From Dehalococcoidia bacterium (GTDB taxonomy: Bacteria; Chloroflexota; Dehalococcoidia; DSTF01; JACRBR01), in contig JAKFYB010000016.1 in the NCBI GenBank assembly GCA_021731085.1, positions 1 to 64,000 of the forward strand: 64,000 bases of DNA, given 5' to 3'. The translations under genes and the position numbers were made by a program. The notes beneath the pieces are model-generated. The model worked only from the letters and a program-made list of their open reading frames with translations. It was not told the DNA's origin and did no database searches. The stretch's first letter is position 1. Every line of letters begins with the position of its first letter. Below, piece by piece: positions 40,723-48,919 of the stretch.

Positions 40723-42078
40723 TCACTCCATCCCGCTGTAGCCGCTGCGCAGGAACTTCTTGCGGTAAGCGAAGCGCAATTTCTCATGCGCCTCCGAGAT
40801 CGCCCAATCGAGGCTGCGGTAGGCGAGTGGGAAGTAACGGTCGCGCTTTTCCGGCCCGCGCGGCGGCGGCGAGGTGCAGAAGTCGATGACGGGCGCGAGC
40901 GTGCGCTCCCAGCGGTATTCCTCGCGCATCACATCGAGGTTGCGGCGGCAAACGTCGCGTGCCGACGGATCACCGAGGCGCAGGATGGCTGCCGCAAGTG
41001 CGTCGACATCGCTTGCGGGGACTGATGCGCCGAGGTTGCGCGAAGCGACCATCTCCGAGACGACATCGCCCTGCGTGCAGATGATGGGCAACGCCGCCCA
41101 GAACAGATCGAGATACCGCACGCGGAACGAGAAGTGCGTTTCGAGGTTGTCGTAGTACGTCGAGACGCCGATGTCGGACTCAAGCAAGTGCTGTTCAGTC
41201 GTCTCGGGATCCGCCCAGCCGTGGTTGAAGAAGACGTGCTTGTCGAGAATGCCAAGCTCTTCAGCCAGTTCCATCGCCACGGTCACCCAGCCCGTGCCCA
41301 TGCTCTTGTCCTCGAATCCACTCTTCGCCTGCGGGTATGACGTGCCAAGAAACACCAACTTCACGTCAGGGCGCGTTTGGCTGACGACAGCTATCGCGCG
41401 GAGCAGCGTCTCGACGTCGTACCACTCGATGATGGTGCCGTTCCAGAGCAGGATGAGGTCGTCTTCGCCGAAACCCGGTCGCACGCCGCGCATGACGTTG
41501 GCGCGCTGCACAGGCTCGTGTGGCCGGATGCCGAGCGGCGCGATGGCGATGCGGCTTCGCAACGACGGGTCGCCTTCAAACTGTCGCGGCGTCACCATCC
41601 CCATCGTCCCCATGATGCCGGCTACGAAGTCACGTTGCCGTTCGTTCGCGCAGAGCACAAGGTCGGCGACGGTCAGCTCCAACATCAGATGCTTGCGCTT
41701 CGCTTCGAGCAATGCGCGCCGGTGCCGCTTACCCACCCAGCGCGACATGCTCGCCCACTCCGTCACCAGCGGCGAGTACATGTCGAGCACGAAGCGCCCG
41801 CGCATAGCGGCCGGCAGCAGGCCCGTCGGGATCTGGCCGCTGACAATGACGTCGCTCCGCATCGCGAGCCGCACCAGCTCGGCGCCCGTCGCCTGCGTGA
41901 TCGCGAACGGCAGCGATACGGGGTCGATGTCGGAGACGTCGCCGGGCGGCATGGCGAGCGTGACGCGCGCGCCGGGAACCTGCTGCTGAAGGACGCGCGC
42001 CATGTTGAAGGCGCGAATGCCCGGCGCCGCCATGCGCGTGCCAACGGGACCAAGGCTGATGCAGAGAATGTCCGTCAT
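40723..42078 (-). CDS. Glycosyltransferase, GT4-like (paralogue 2 of 3)
   Basis: 451 residues from ATG 42078, which overlaps the previous stop (ATGA). Blocks parallel to its neighbours: ILCISLGPVGTRMAAPGIRA, NMARVLQQQVPGARVTLAMP, ILLWNGTIIEWYDVETLLRA and STYYDNLETHFSFRVRYLDL. Same cytosolic GT-B role as the flanking paralogues, presumably with different donor or acceptor. Confidence 0.85.
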   Translation of the reverse strand: MTDILCISLGPVGTRMAAPGIRAFNMARVLQQQVPGARVTLAMPPGDVSDIDPVSLPFAITQATGAELVRLAMRSDVIVSGQIPTGLLPAAMRGRFVLDMYSPLVTEWASMSRWVGKRHRRALLEAKRKHLMLELTVADLVLCANERQRDFVAGIMGTMGMVTPRQFEGDPSLRSRIAIAPLGIRPHEPVQRANVMRGVRPGFGEDDLILLWNGTIIEWYDVETLLRAIAVVSQTRPDVKLVFLGTSYPQAKSGFEDKSMGTGWVTVAMELAEELGILDKHVFFNHGWADPETTEQHLLESDIGVSTYYDNLETHFSFRVRYLDLFWAALPIICTQGDVVSEMVASRNLGASVPASDVDALAAAILRLGDPSARDVCRRNLDVMREEYRWERTLAPVIDFCTSPPPRGPEKRDRYFPLAYRSLDWAISEAHEKLRFAYRKKFLRSGYSGME

Positions 42079-43409
42079 CGGATCCAGATCGTCGCGGCGC
42101 GATGTGTCACCCACTGCGCCCAGGCGCCGCCCAGCATCGCCGTGCGCCGCCACTTCGAGAGCGCGCTGCTCTTTGGGTCTTTGAGATAGCGGATGAGGTG
42201 CTCGAACGACCTCGTCCAACCCATCGTCTTGTTGTTCTCGCGGATGTTCGCCTTTACGCGCGCAAACAGCGCCGGGTCGTCGAGCAGCTTCTCGATCGCA
42301 GCGGCGAGCGCGTCCGGATCCTTCTCCGGCACCGCGAACCCCAACTCGCGGTCACGGACCATATCGGCGAGGACATCGCCTTCCGTGCAAATCAACGGTA
42401 GTTCGGCCCAGAAGACGTCCACGAAGCGCGTACGGAATGAGAAGTGCGTTTCGAGATTGTTGAAGTACGTGCACACCGCGAGGTCCGCTTCAAGCATGTA
42501 GTCCTTCATGCGCTCGTACGGCACCCACGCCATCTCGAAGAAGACGCTGCTGTTGTACAGACCGAGCTCGCGCGAGACGCGGATCGCCTCGTGGAAGCGG
42601 GCGCCGAGGCCCACGGGCCCCATGCCCGGGTATGCGCCGCCGACGAACACGAGCTTCACGTCGTCGCGATGCTCGCAGATCTTCGCCATCGCCTGCAGCA
42701 ACGTCGCAGGGTCGTACCACTGGACGATGCCGCCATTCCAGATCAGCAGCTTGTCCGTCTCCTTGATGCCGGCGAAGACGCCTTTGACCGCGGGCTTGCC
42801 GTGTTCCGGCAGCGGGTCAGGCCGGATGCCGTGCGGCGCAGGCTCGATCAGGTTGTGCATGCCAGGGTCGTAGTCGTACACCAGCGGGTCGATCAGACCG
42901 AGTCCGATCATCGCGCCGATGTAGTAGTCCTTTTGCCGGTCGTTCGCCGTCAGCAGGAAGTCGCTGTACAGCAGCTCAGCGCCGATTCGGCGGCGCTTGT
43001 GGCCGATCCAAACATCACGCTTGAGGTCACTGCCGATGGCGACATCCTTCGCGAGGTCGAGCCACTCGATGAAGTAGATGGTGTAGTAGTCCAGCACGAA
43101 CTTCCGAAACGGGAACGCGAACATCGCCAGCACAGGAAAGTCCGTCGCGATGATGATGTCGTGCCGCATGAACAGCTTGGGGATCGAGAACGTCGAGTAG
43201 ATCTCCACGTCGTAGCCGATCTGCGCGGCTTCGGGCGGGATGCGGCTGCCGCGCGGCAGGGCGAGCGTGATCTGCGCCTCCGGCATCTGCTCGCAGAGGA
43301 CCTCCGCCATGTGGCGCGTGCGGATCCCCGGACTCGACATCACGGGACCGAACGGCGAGTTACAGAAGAGGAGGATGCGCTTGCGGCGATGGCCGTTCTG
43401 GTTCGTCAA
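42075..43409 (-). CDS. Glycosyltransferase, GT4-like (paralogue 3 of 3)
   Basis: 444 residues. The start is taken as TTG 43409, overlapping the previous stop (TTGA). No ATG lies near, and upstream frame belongs to the preceding gene. Blocks: ILLFCNSPFGPVMSSPGIRT, RHMAEVLCEQMPEAQITLAL, LLIWNGGIVQWYDPATLLQA and CTYFNNLETHFSFRTRFVDV. Part of the coupled operon 46922 to 39326. Confidence 0.84.
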   Translation of the reverse strand: MTNQNGHRRKRILLFCNSPFGPVMSSPGIRTRHMAEVLCEQMPEAQITLALPRGSRIPPEAAQIGYDVEIYSTFSIPKLFMRHDIIIATDFPVLAMFAFPFRKFVLDYYTIYFIEWLDLAKDVAIGSDLKRDVWIGHKRRRIGAELLYSDFLLTANDRQKDYYIGAMIGLGLIDPLVYDYDPGMHNLIEPAPHGIRPDPLPEHGKPAVKGVFAGIKETDKLLIWNGGIVQWYDPATLLQAMAKICEHRDDVKLVFVGGAYPGMGPVGLGARFHEAIRVSRELGLYNSSVFFEMAWVPYERMKDYMLEADLAVCTYFNNLETHFSFRTRFVDVFWAELPLICTEGDVLADMVRDRELGFAVPEKDPDALAAAIEKLLDDPALFARVKANIRENNKTMGWTRSFEHLIRYLKDPKSSALSKWRRTAMLGGAWAQWVTHRAATIWIR

Positions 43410-44524
43410 CGTGTGCCGTTCCCGCCGGGCTTCGCAGCCGGCCACTTGATGCGCTTGACGATGTTCGCCCAACTATACATATCGAGAAACGGCGCGGGTA
43501 CGTTACCCGCATTCGCGCCTAGCGGACGCAACAACGCATTCGCGAAGCCGTCCCAGCCGTCAACGACCGTCAAGAACTCTCCGCAGGCTGCCCGGTCGAT
43601 GCCCTCCGCTCCGACCGTGGTCGACACGAGAGGGCGCGCGCAGGCGATGCTTTCCAGCACCTTGAGACGTGTGCCGCCGCCGCTCGCGACGGGCACGGCG
43701 ACGGCATCAGCTGCGTTGATGTACGGCGCGATCGACGGGACAGGGCCCGTGAACCGCATGCGCGGGTGCGTGTAGAACGACCGCAACTGCTCACCGTTCT
43801 TGCCCGCGATGACGAACACATAGTCCTGCGTGATCGCGTCGAGCCGTGGGATGAGTTCGTTGGCGATGAGGTCGACGGCCTCGCGGTTGGGCGCGTACGA
43901 AAGCTGCCCGAAGAACAGCATGATGTTCGTGGCGGGCGCGATGCCAAGCTCTGCACGAATGCGCGCGCCTGCCCTTGCATCGGGATGCAACAAACCAGGA
44001 TCGATGCCATTCGGGACGATCTGCAACTTGCGGTCAGGCACGCCGCGCTGCCTGAACCGCGCGTGATCCTCGGCCGACACTGTGAGGACGCCAGAGGCGA
44101 GCCGCGTCACAACACGCTCGAATTCGGACACCGCGGGCCACGCGCGTGAGCCGGTGCTGCGGAATCGGTCAGCCTCCACGTTCGGCGCGTCGTACACGAA
44201 CGGCACGCCGAGCCTACGCGCGAGGTACGCCGCGTGCAGGCCCGGCCACGGATACTCGGCGACGATCACGTCCGGTCGCTCGCGCTTCGCGATGTCGTGC
44301 GCGCGGCGCAGAAAGCCGGCATCGATGATCTGGTGGCGGCGGCCTTCGGGCGTCGTTTCGAAGATCCTCGTTGACAGATCGCTCGTCGCGTTGCCCGCAG
44401 AGCGTGGCGTGAACAACAGCGTCGCGTGTTCAGGCGCGAGGTACTTGAGGATGTTGTACGCGCGGACACGGCCGCCTTCGTCCGGCGGAAAGATCGGGTA
44501 GGGGACGATCATCGCGACCTTCAC
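43406..44524 (-). CDS. Glycosyltransferase family 4
   Basis: 372 residues from GTG 44524 overlapping the previous stop (GTGA), with GAGGTGG upstream. Typical GT4: VAMIVPYPIFPPDEGGRVRA, IVAEYPWPGLHAAYLARRLG, QIVPNGIDPGLLHPDA, IMLFFGQLSYAPNREAVDL and the donor site VASGGGTRLKVLESIACARP. Clearly a different subfamily from the three paralogues downstream. It transfers a sugar from a nucleotide donor in the cytosol. Confidence 0.9.
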   Translation of the reverse strand: MKVAMIVPYPIFPPDEGGRVRAYNILKYLAPEHATLLFTPRSAGNATSDLSTRIFETTPEGRRHQIIDAGFLRRAHDIAKRERPDVIVAEYPWPGLHAAYLARRLGVPFVYDAPNVEADRFRSTGSRAWPAVSEFERVVTRLASGVLTVSAEDHARFRQRGVPDRKLQIVPNGIDPGLLHPDARAGARIRAELGIAPATNIMLFFGQLSYAPNREAVDLIANELIPRLDAITQDYVFVIAGKNGEQLRSFYTHPRMRFTGPVPSIAPYINAADAVAVPVASGGGTRLKVLESIACARPLVSTTVGAEGIDRAACGEFLTVVDGWDGFANALLRPLGANAGNVPAPFLDMYSWANIVKRIKWPAAKPGGNGTR

Positions 44525-45435
44525 CAACCACCTCGACGCTGTCCGGAACGGCCGAGATAGCCGTCGATTAGGCCGTCGATTCGGCCGCGCGCCTCCTCGC
44601 GATCACTGCGTCGGAGCGCCTTGAACGCCTCGATCGTCACTAGCAGTTTCTGCGCGAGCAGCGACGTCACGCGCCGCCAGCCCGTTGTGCGGCGCGCGAA
44701 GAAACGCACGCGGTTGCGCGTGAAGTAGTACGCCTGTGCTCGATTGAAACGCGCCGAACCACGGTTGCCCGTGCTGGCCGAAACCTTATGCCGGACGACG
44801 GGACCGGGCGCGACGAACGACACGTAGCCAGCTTTCCGTGCGCGTTCGCAGAGATCGACTTCGTCCCAGAAGTGGAAGTACGTCTCGTCCCAGCCGCCGA
44901 TTCGTTCGAGCACGTCGCGGCGGACGGCGATCGCGCTGCCATTCACGTAGTCAACGGTGCGGCCCGTCATCGGCCCGCGTCCGCGGTTGAACCCGGCGTG
45001 GCGCGTGTAGCCGAGCGTGCGGTTGATCGTCCCGCCGACGGCCCAGATCTTCGCTGGATTGTCGTAGTAAACGACGGGCGTTCCCGCGACGCCAACCGTC
45101 GGGTGGTCATTGAACGCGGCAGCAAGCGCTTCGAGCAAGCCCGCAGGCACGACGACGTCATTGTTGAGGAACAACACGGCATCAATGCCTTCGCCCAACG
45201 CGCGCGCACCTAGGTTGCATGCGGCCGCATATCCGCCGTTGTTCGCCGACGTGACAACCCGGACGCCAGCGCACGCCGCGTTCGCGCGCGCTTCGTCGAA
45301 ATCACCGCCGCCGTTGACGGCGAGAACGACGGGCGCGCCACCAGCCGCCACGGGCGCCAGCGACGCAAGGCACTCAAGCAGGTCGTCCATACCACGCCAG
45401 TGCACCACGACGACGCCGACCGTTGTTGTGCTCAC
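44521..45435 (-). CDS. Glycosyltransferase family 2 (rhamnosyltransferase-like)
   Basis: 304 residues from GTG 45435 overlapping the stop of the upstream gene. GT-A fold: VGVVVVHWRGMDDLLECLAS, TSANNGGYAAACNLGARA, AVLFLNNDVVVPAGLLEAL (DxD-like NND), NGSAIAVRRDVLERIGGWDE and FHFWDEVDLCERARKAGY, the usual rhamnosyltransferase/WcaA-type set. Cytosolic, assembling the repeat unit of a surface glycan. Confidence 0.9.
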   Translation of the reverse strand: MSTTTVGVVVVHWRGMDDLLECLASLAPVAAGGAPVVLAVNGGGDFDEARANAACAGVRVVTSANNGGYAAACNLGARALGEGIDAVLFLNNDVVVPAGLLEALAAAFNDHPTVGVAGTPVVYYDNPAKIWAVGGTINRTLGYTRHAGFNRGRGPMTGRTVDYVNGSAIAVRRDVLERIGGWDETYFHFWDEVDLCERARKAGYVSFVAPGPVVRHKVSASTGNRGSARFNRAQAYYFTRNRVRFFARRTTGWRRVTSLLAQKLLVTIEAFKALRRSDREEARGRIDGLIDGYLGRSGQRRGGW

Positions 45436-46922
45436 GGCGTGTACGTGAACACGGCGTCACCGGACTGCAGCACAGGGGCTGTCTGCCCACTCTGCACGAC
45501 GACAACATTCACGTCGCCGTAGTACAACTGCGCCAGCGTGATCAGATGCGAGTCCGGCGAGAGGCCACCGCGCGCCGGGCTGCCAACGAGATATAGCGTG
45601 CCGCCGTCGCCGATCTCCGGACCATCGTTCTGCAGCGTGATGGCGTAGCGCTCGAATGGCCGCGTATTGTGGCGCAGGTTGCTCGCGCGCTCAGCCGTGT
45701 AGAGCGCAACCGGAACGATCGCCGCCACCACGATCCATGGCGCGATGGGCGCGATCCGCGCGCGCAGCTCCAGCGGCAGAAGATCGCGCACGAAGAGCAC
45801 AGCTGTGACCAACAATAGTGCGCCGGCGAATCCGGCGATGTACAGCAAGCGGCCCTGCTGGCCAAGAACGAACGTCGCGTCAGGCAGCAGCGCGAGCAGA
45901 AACCATGACACCGCGAAGACGCCGAGGCCCCAGAACGGGCGGCGGTACGCGATCCCGCACGCAACAACGATCAGCACGAGAGCTGCGATAAGTTGGATGC
46001 GCTCGGCAAACGACTGCAGCGCATCGCGCGATGTCAGCGTCTCGACGGGGACGACCATCATGCCGAAATACCAGCCGTAGTTGGCAAACATGTGGAAGCC
46101 AAAGTGGAACCCTTCGACAGCGATGTGGTCGCGCACGTAGAACTGCACGAGCATCGCGCTGGCGGCAGGCACCACGAACGGCACAAGCGGCCACCACGCT
46201 CGCAACCGCAGCGCGTCCTTCGGCTGGCCGTCAACGCAGAAGACGTACACGACCAAAACGCCCACGAGCGTCACGGTCGAGGAGTGCATCAGCAAGGCTG
46301 TTACGAACATCAGGACCGACCCTGCGTAGCAGAGGCGGCTGGTGGTTTGTGACTGCTGACTTGTGTTTGATGGCGACTGATCGCGGGACTTCATGAAGAG
46401 CAACAGCGCGGCGATGTACGGCAACGCGGCAAACACGCGGTTGCCGGCGGAGACCCACCCTACGGCGTCGACGTACGCCGGATGAAGCGCGAAGATCGCC
46501 GTCGCCAGGTTCGCGAAACCGCCTTCGCCAAGAAGACGTCGAAAGACGAACCAGGCGAGCACGACGCAGGCGAGGTGCAGGGCGACGACGACGGCGTGGT
46601 ACGGCAGCGCGTTCAGGCCGAAGACTTCGTACTGGAGCTTCCAGGCAATGGGATACAGCGGCCGGTAGCGATTAAACTCGTAGTCCAGTTGGGTCTCCCG
46701 CGGGTCGAACGACGTCAGTGTGTAGTCCGCGAGAGTGTTCGACTGGGCGCCGCGGAGGAACCAGAAGTCGTCGGTCGCGAACCAGTCGTCCAGCGCCGGG
46801 ACGTAGACAGCGAACGCCAGAAACAGGATGACGGCGAGCATCCACGGGGACGACAGAACGCTCGCCCAGTCTCGGGACGGGGCTTCGGATACGGATGCAG
46901 AATCGCGCGTGATGACGGCCAT
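45432..46922 (-). CDS. Polytopic membrane glycosyltransferase (GT-C like)
   Basis: 496 residues with about 10 hydrophobic segments. The first luminal loop carries ALDDWFATDDFWFLRGAQSN with an acidic pair after the first membrane helix, as in GT39/GT83-type enzymes that use polyprenyl-phosphate sugars. FALHPAYVDAVGWVSAGNRV is also typical of these TPR-less O-mannosyltransferase relatives. The C-terminal 90 residues are extracytoplasmic. It heads the coupled minus-strand operon and is divergent from the sulfotransferase genes. Confidence 0.75.
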   Translation of the reverse strand: MAVITRDSASVSEAPSRDWASVLSSPWMLAVILFLAFAVYVPALDDWFATDDFWFLRGAQSNTLADYTLTSFDPRETQLDYEFNRYRPLYPIAWKLQYEVFGLNALPYHAVVVALHLACVVLAWFVFRRLLGEGGFANLATAIFALHPAYVDAVGWVSAGNRVFAALPYIAALLLFMKSRDQSPSNTSQQSQTTSRLCYAGSVLMFVTALLMHSSTVTLVGVLVVYVFCVDGQPKDALRLRAWWPLVPFVVPAASAMLVQFYVRDHIAVEGFHFGFHMFANYGWYFGMMVVPVETLTSRDALQSFAERIQLIAALVLIVVACGIAYRRPFWGLGVFAVSWFLLALLPDATFVLGQQGRLLYIAGFAGALLLVTAVLFVRDLLPLELRARIAPIAPWIVVAAIVPVALYTAERASNLRHNTRPFERYAITLQNDGPEIGDGGTLYLVGSPARGGLSPDSHLITLAQLYYGDVNVVVVQSGQTAPVLQSGDAVFTYTP

Positions 46923-47050
46923 TGCGAATCCAAACGCCGCTCCCCAGCAGGTGGTGCAGTATACGGCGGGCGAGAAGCGTGCCCCGTTGACAGCGGTGGC
47001 ATCACCTTGACGCGAAGTGACTCACTCACCCGCTATCCTCTTGAAACGCG

Positions 47051-47887
47051 ATGCAAACGCTCTACACACGCTTCATCATCACCGGCGACGCCCGCACCGG
47101 CTCGAACATGCTGGCCCAGGCGCTGAACACGAACCCCGCGATCCGTTGCTTTCGTGAGATCTTCAACGGTCAGCAAGACTACGTCGACTACTTCGTCGAA
47201 GGCTACGATCAGGCGGACCGAGCTGACCTCGACCTCCGCAACAGCGACCCCGTACGGTTTCTACGGACGCGCATCTTCAACGAGCACCCGGAGCAGTACC
47301 GCGCGGTGGGCTTCAAGTACCTCTACGGGCACTTCTGGGGCTTCGACGCGCTGACCGAGCACTTGCAGGCTGACCCAGACCTGCGCGTCATCCACCTCAA
47401 GCGCCGGAACATGCTGCGCTCGCTTGTCTCGGTGCAGCTTGCGGAAGCAACGAACAAGTGGATCGAGGATTGGGGCCCGACGCGGCCGCGTCCGCTTCCG
47501 GTACGCGCTGCTTCGGCCGCCACTCACCCGATCCGCACCATCCAGCGGCTGCGAAAGAAGTTCGCCCCGCCTGTCGAAACCAAGCCCGAAGTCATCCTGA
47601 CGCAAGAGCAGTGCGAGCGTTGGTTCTTTCGCACGAATCACGAAGTCACCCGCACCGAGGAGATATTCGCCTCGCACGCGGGACTCGAGCTGTACTACGA
47701 GGACATAATCGCTGACCGTGACGCCGCCTTCGCCCGCGTGCAGGAGTTCGTCGGCGTCGAGCCGCAGAAGCTGGTGGTCACCCTGCGCCGCCAGAACCCG
47801 GAGCCGCTGCGCGACCTCATCTCGAACTACGACGAACTGCGGGCGGCGTTCGCTGGCACGACGGAAGAGGCTTTCTTCGATGCCTGA
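47051..47887 (+). CDS. Sulfotransferase, Stf0/LPS-sulfotransferase-like (copy 1)
   Basis: 278 residues. The N-terminal PAPS 5'-phosphosulfate loop FIITGDARTGSNMLAQALN, then FREIFNGQQDYVDYF, FKYLYGHFWGFDALTEHL, RVIHLKRRNMLRSLVSVQLA (3'-phosphate-binding Arg/Ser region) and the end QNPEPLRDLISNYDELRAAF. It transfers sulfate from PAPS to a hydroxyl, here probably of a glycan sugar. It overlaps the next gene, a paralogue, by eight bases. Confidence 0.87.
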   Translation: MQTLYTRFIITGDARTGSNMLAQALNTNPAIRCFREIFNGQQDYVDYFVEGYDQADRADLDLRNSDPVRFLRTRIFNEHPEQYRAVGFKYLYGHFWGFDALTEHLQADPDLRVIHLKRRNMLRSLVSVQLAEATNKWIEDWGPTRPRPLPVRAASAATHPIRTIQRLRKKFAPPVETKPEVILTQEQCERWFFRTNHEVTRTEEIFASHAGLELYYEDIIADRDAAFARVQEFVGVEPQKLVVTLRRQNPEPLRDLISNYDELRAAFAGTTEEAFFDA

Positions 47888-48767
47888 CCCGTCTACGCAC
47901 GCGCACTCGCGCGCGTACACGCGCTTCATCATCCTGGGCCAGGGCCGCACGGGCTCGACGCTGCTGGTGCAGGCGCTGAACTCCCACCCGGCGATCGTCG
48001 GCTTCGGCGAGATCTTCAACTTCAGCGAATTCCTCAACGCCGACGCAGAACCCGTGCAGTTCAACATCGACGGCTGGTCGCCGGATCAGGCTACGGACCG
48101 AGCGCTGCGAACATCGGACTACGCACGTTTCCTGCGCGAGCGCGTGTTCTGCAAGCATGCGCCCGAGATTCGTGCCGTCGGATTCAAGTTCCACTACGAG
48201 CACGTCTGGGGGAACGACCCGTCGCTGGCCGGCTACCTGGCCGCCGACACCGGCCTGCGCGTCATCCACCTCACGCGCCGCAACCGCCTGCGCACGCTAG
48301 TCTCGAAGAACCTCGCGCTGAAAACGGGACGCTGGTTGGAGTACGAGAAGCCGGTCGCGCCCAGCGTGCCATCGTCGCCGTTACGACGGCTGCGCAAACG
48401 TGTGCGGGCGGCGCTGACTTCGCTGGCGTCGAAGCTGCGCCCGGCGAAGACGCGCGGCCCCGAGCGGAAGCTCGAGATCTCGCCGGAGGAGCTTCGCGAG
48501 TTCTGCGCGATGTCGGACACGCAGGAACGGGAGTGGGCCGAGCGGATGTCAGGCCATCCGATGCTCACGTTCGCGTACGAAGACCTTGCGGCCGACATGG
48601 ATACGTGGTTCGGCAACGCGCAGCGCTTCCTCGGCGTCGAACCGCTGCCGCTGACCACGCGCATGCGCCGGCAGAATCCGGAGCCACTGCGCGAACTCAT
48701 CACGAACTACGATGCACTTCGCGTCGCATTCGCCGGGAGTGTCGAAGAGGCGTTCTTCGACGACTGA
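47880..48767 (+). CDS. Sulfotransferase, Stf0/LPS-sulfotransferase-like (copy 2)
   Basis: 295 residues from ATG 47880, inside the end of copy 1, with GGAAGAGG upstream. A longer frame upstream is the shadow of copy 1. Same blocks: FIILGQGRTGSTLLVQALNS, FKFHYEHVWGNDPSLAGYLA, RVIHLTRRNRLRTLVSKNLA and QNPEPLRELITNYDALRVAF. The pair arose by tandem duplication and diverged, so it may sulfate two positions of one polymer. No PAPS-synthesis genes are in the window. Confidence 0.87.
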   Translation: MPDPSTHAHSRAYTRFIILGQGRTGSTLLVQALNSHPAIVGFGEIFNFSEFLNADAEPVQFNIDGWSPDQATDRALRTSDYARFLRERVFCKHAPEIRAVGFKFHYEHVWGNDPSLAGYLAADTGLRVIHLTRRNRLRTLVSKNLALKTGRWLEYEKPVAPSVPSSPLRRLRKRVRAALTSLASKLRPAKTRGPERKLEISPEELREFCAMSDTQEREWAERMSGHPMLTFAYEDLAADMDTWFGNAQRFLGVEPLPLTTRMRRQNPEPLRELITNYDALRVAFAGSVEEAFFDD

Positions 48768-48919
48768 CTTGGCCGGCTGACGCGCTGACAAGCTGACCCG
48801 CCACCCTCCTTGACTACTTGACGGGCCGCATGATGTTATGCAGGTTCATTCGACTGGTGCGCGCCCGGGCACAGATGTGGCAACACATTTGAGGCCGCGC
48901 ACCAACTGGGGGAGATCCT

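Noticed and set aside
39680-43775. Long plus-strand frames of 270-440 codons opposite the glycosyltransferases
   Set aside because: Antisense shadows of GC-rich genes: no ribosome sites, Arg/Val/His-rich composition, and each is fully covered by a recognised minus-strand gene.
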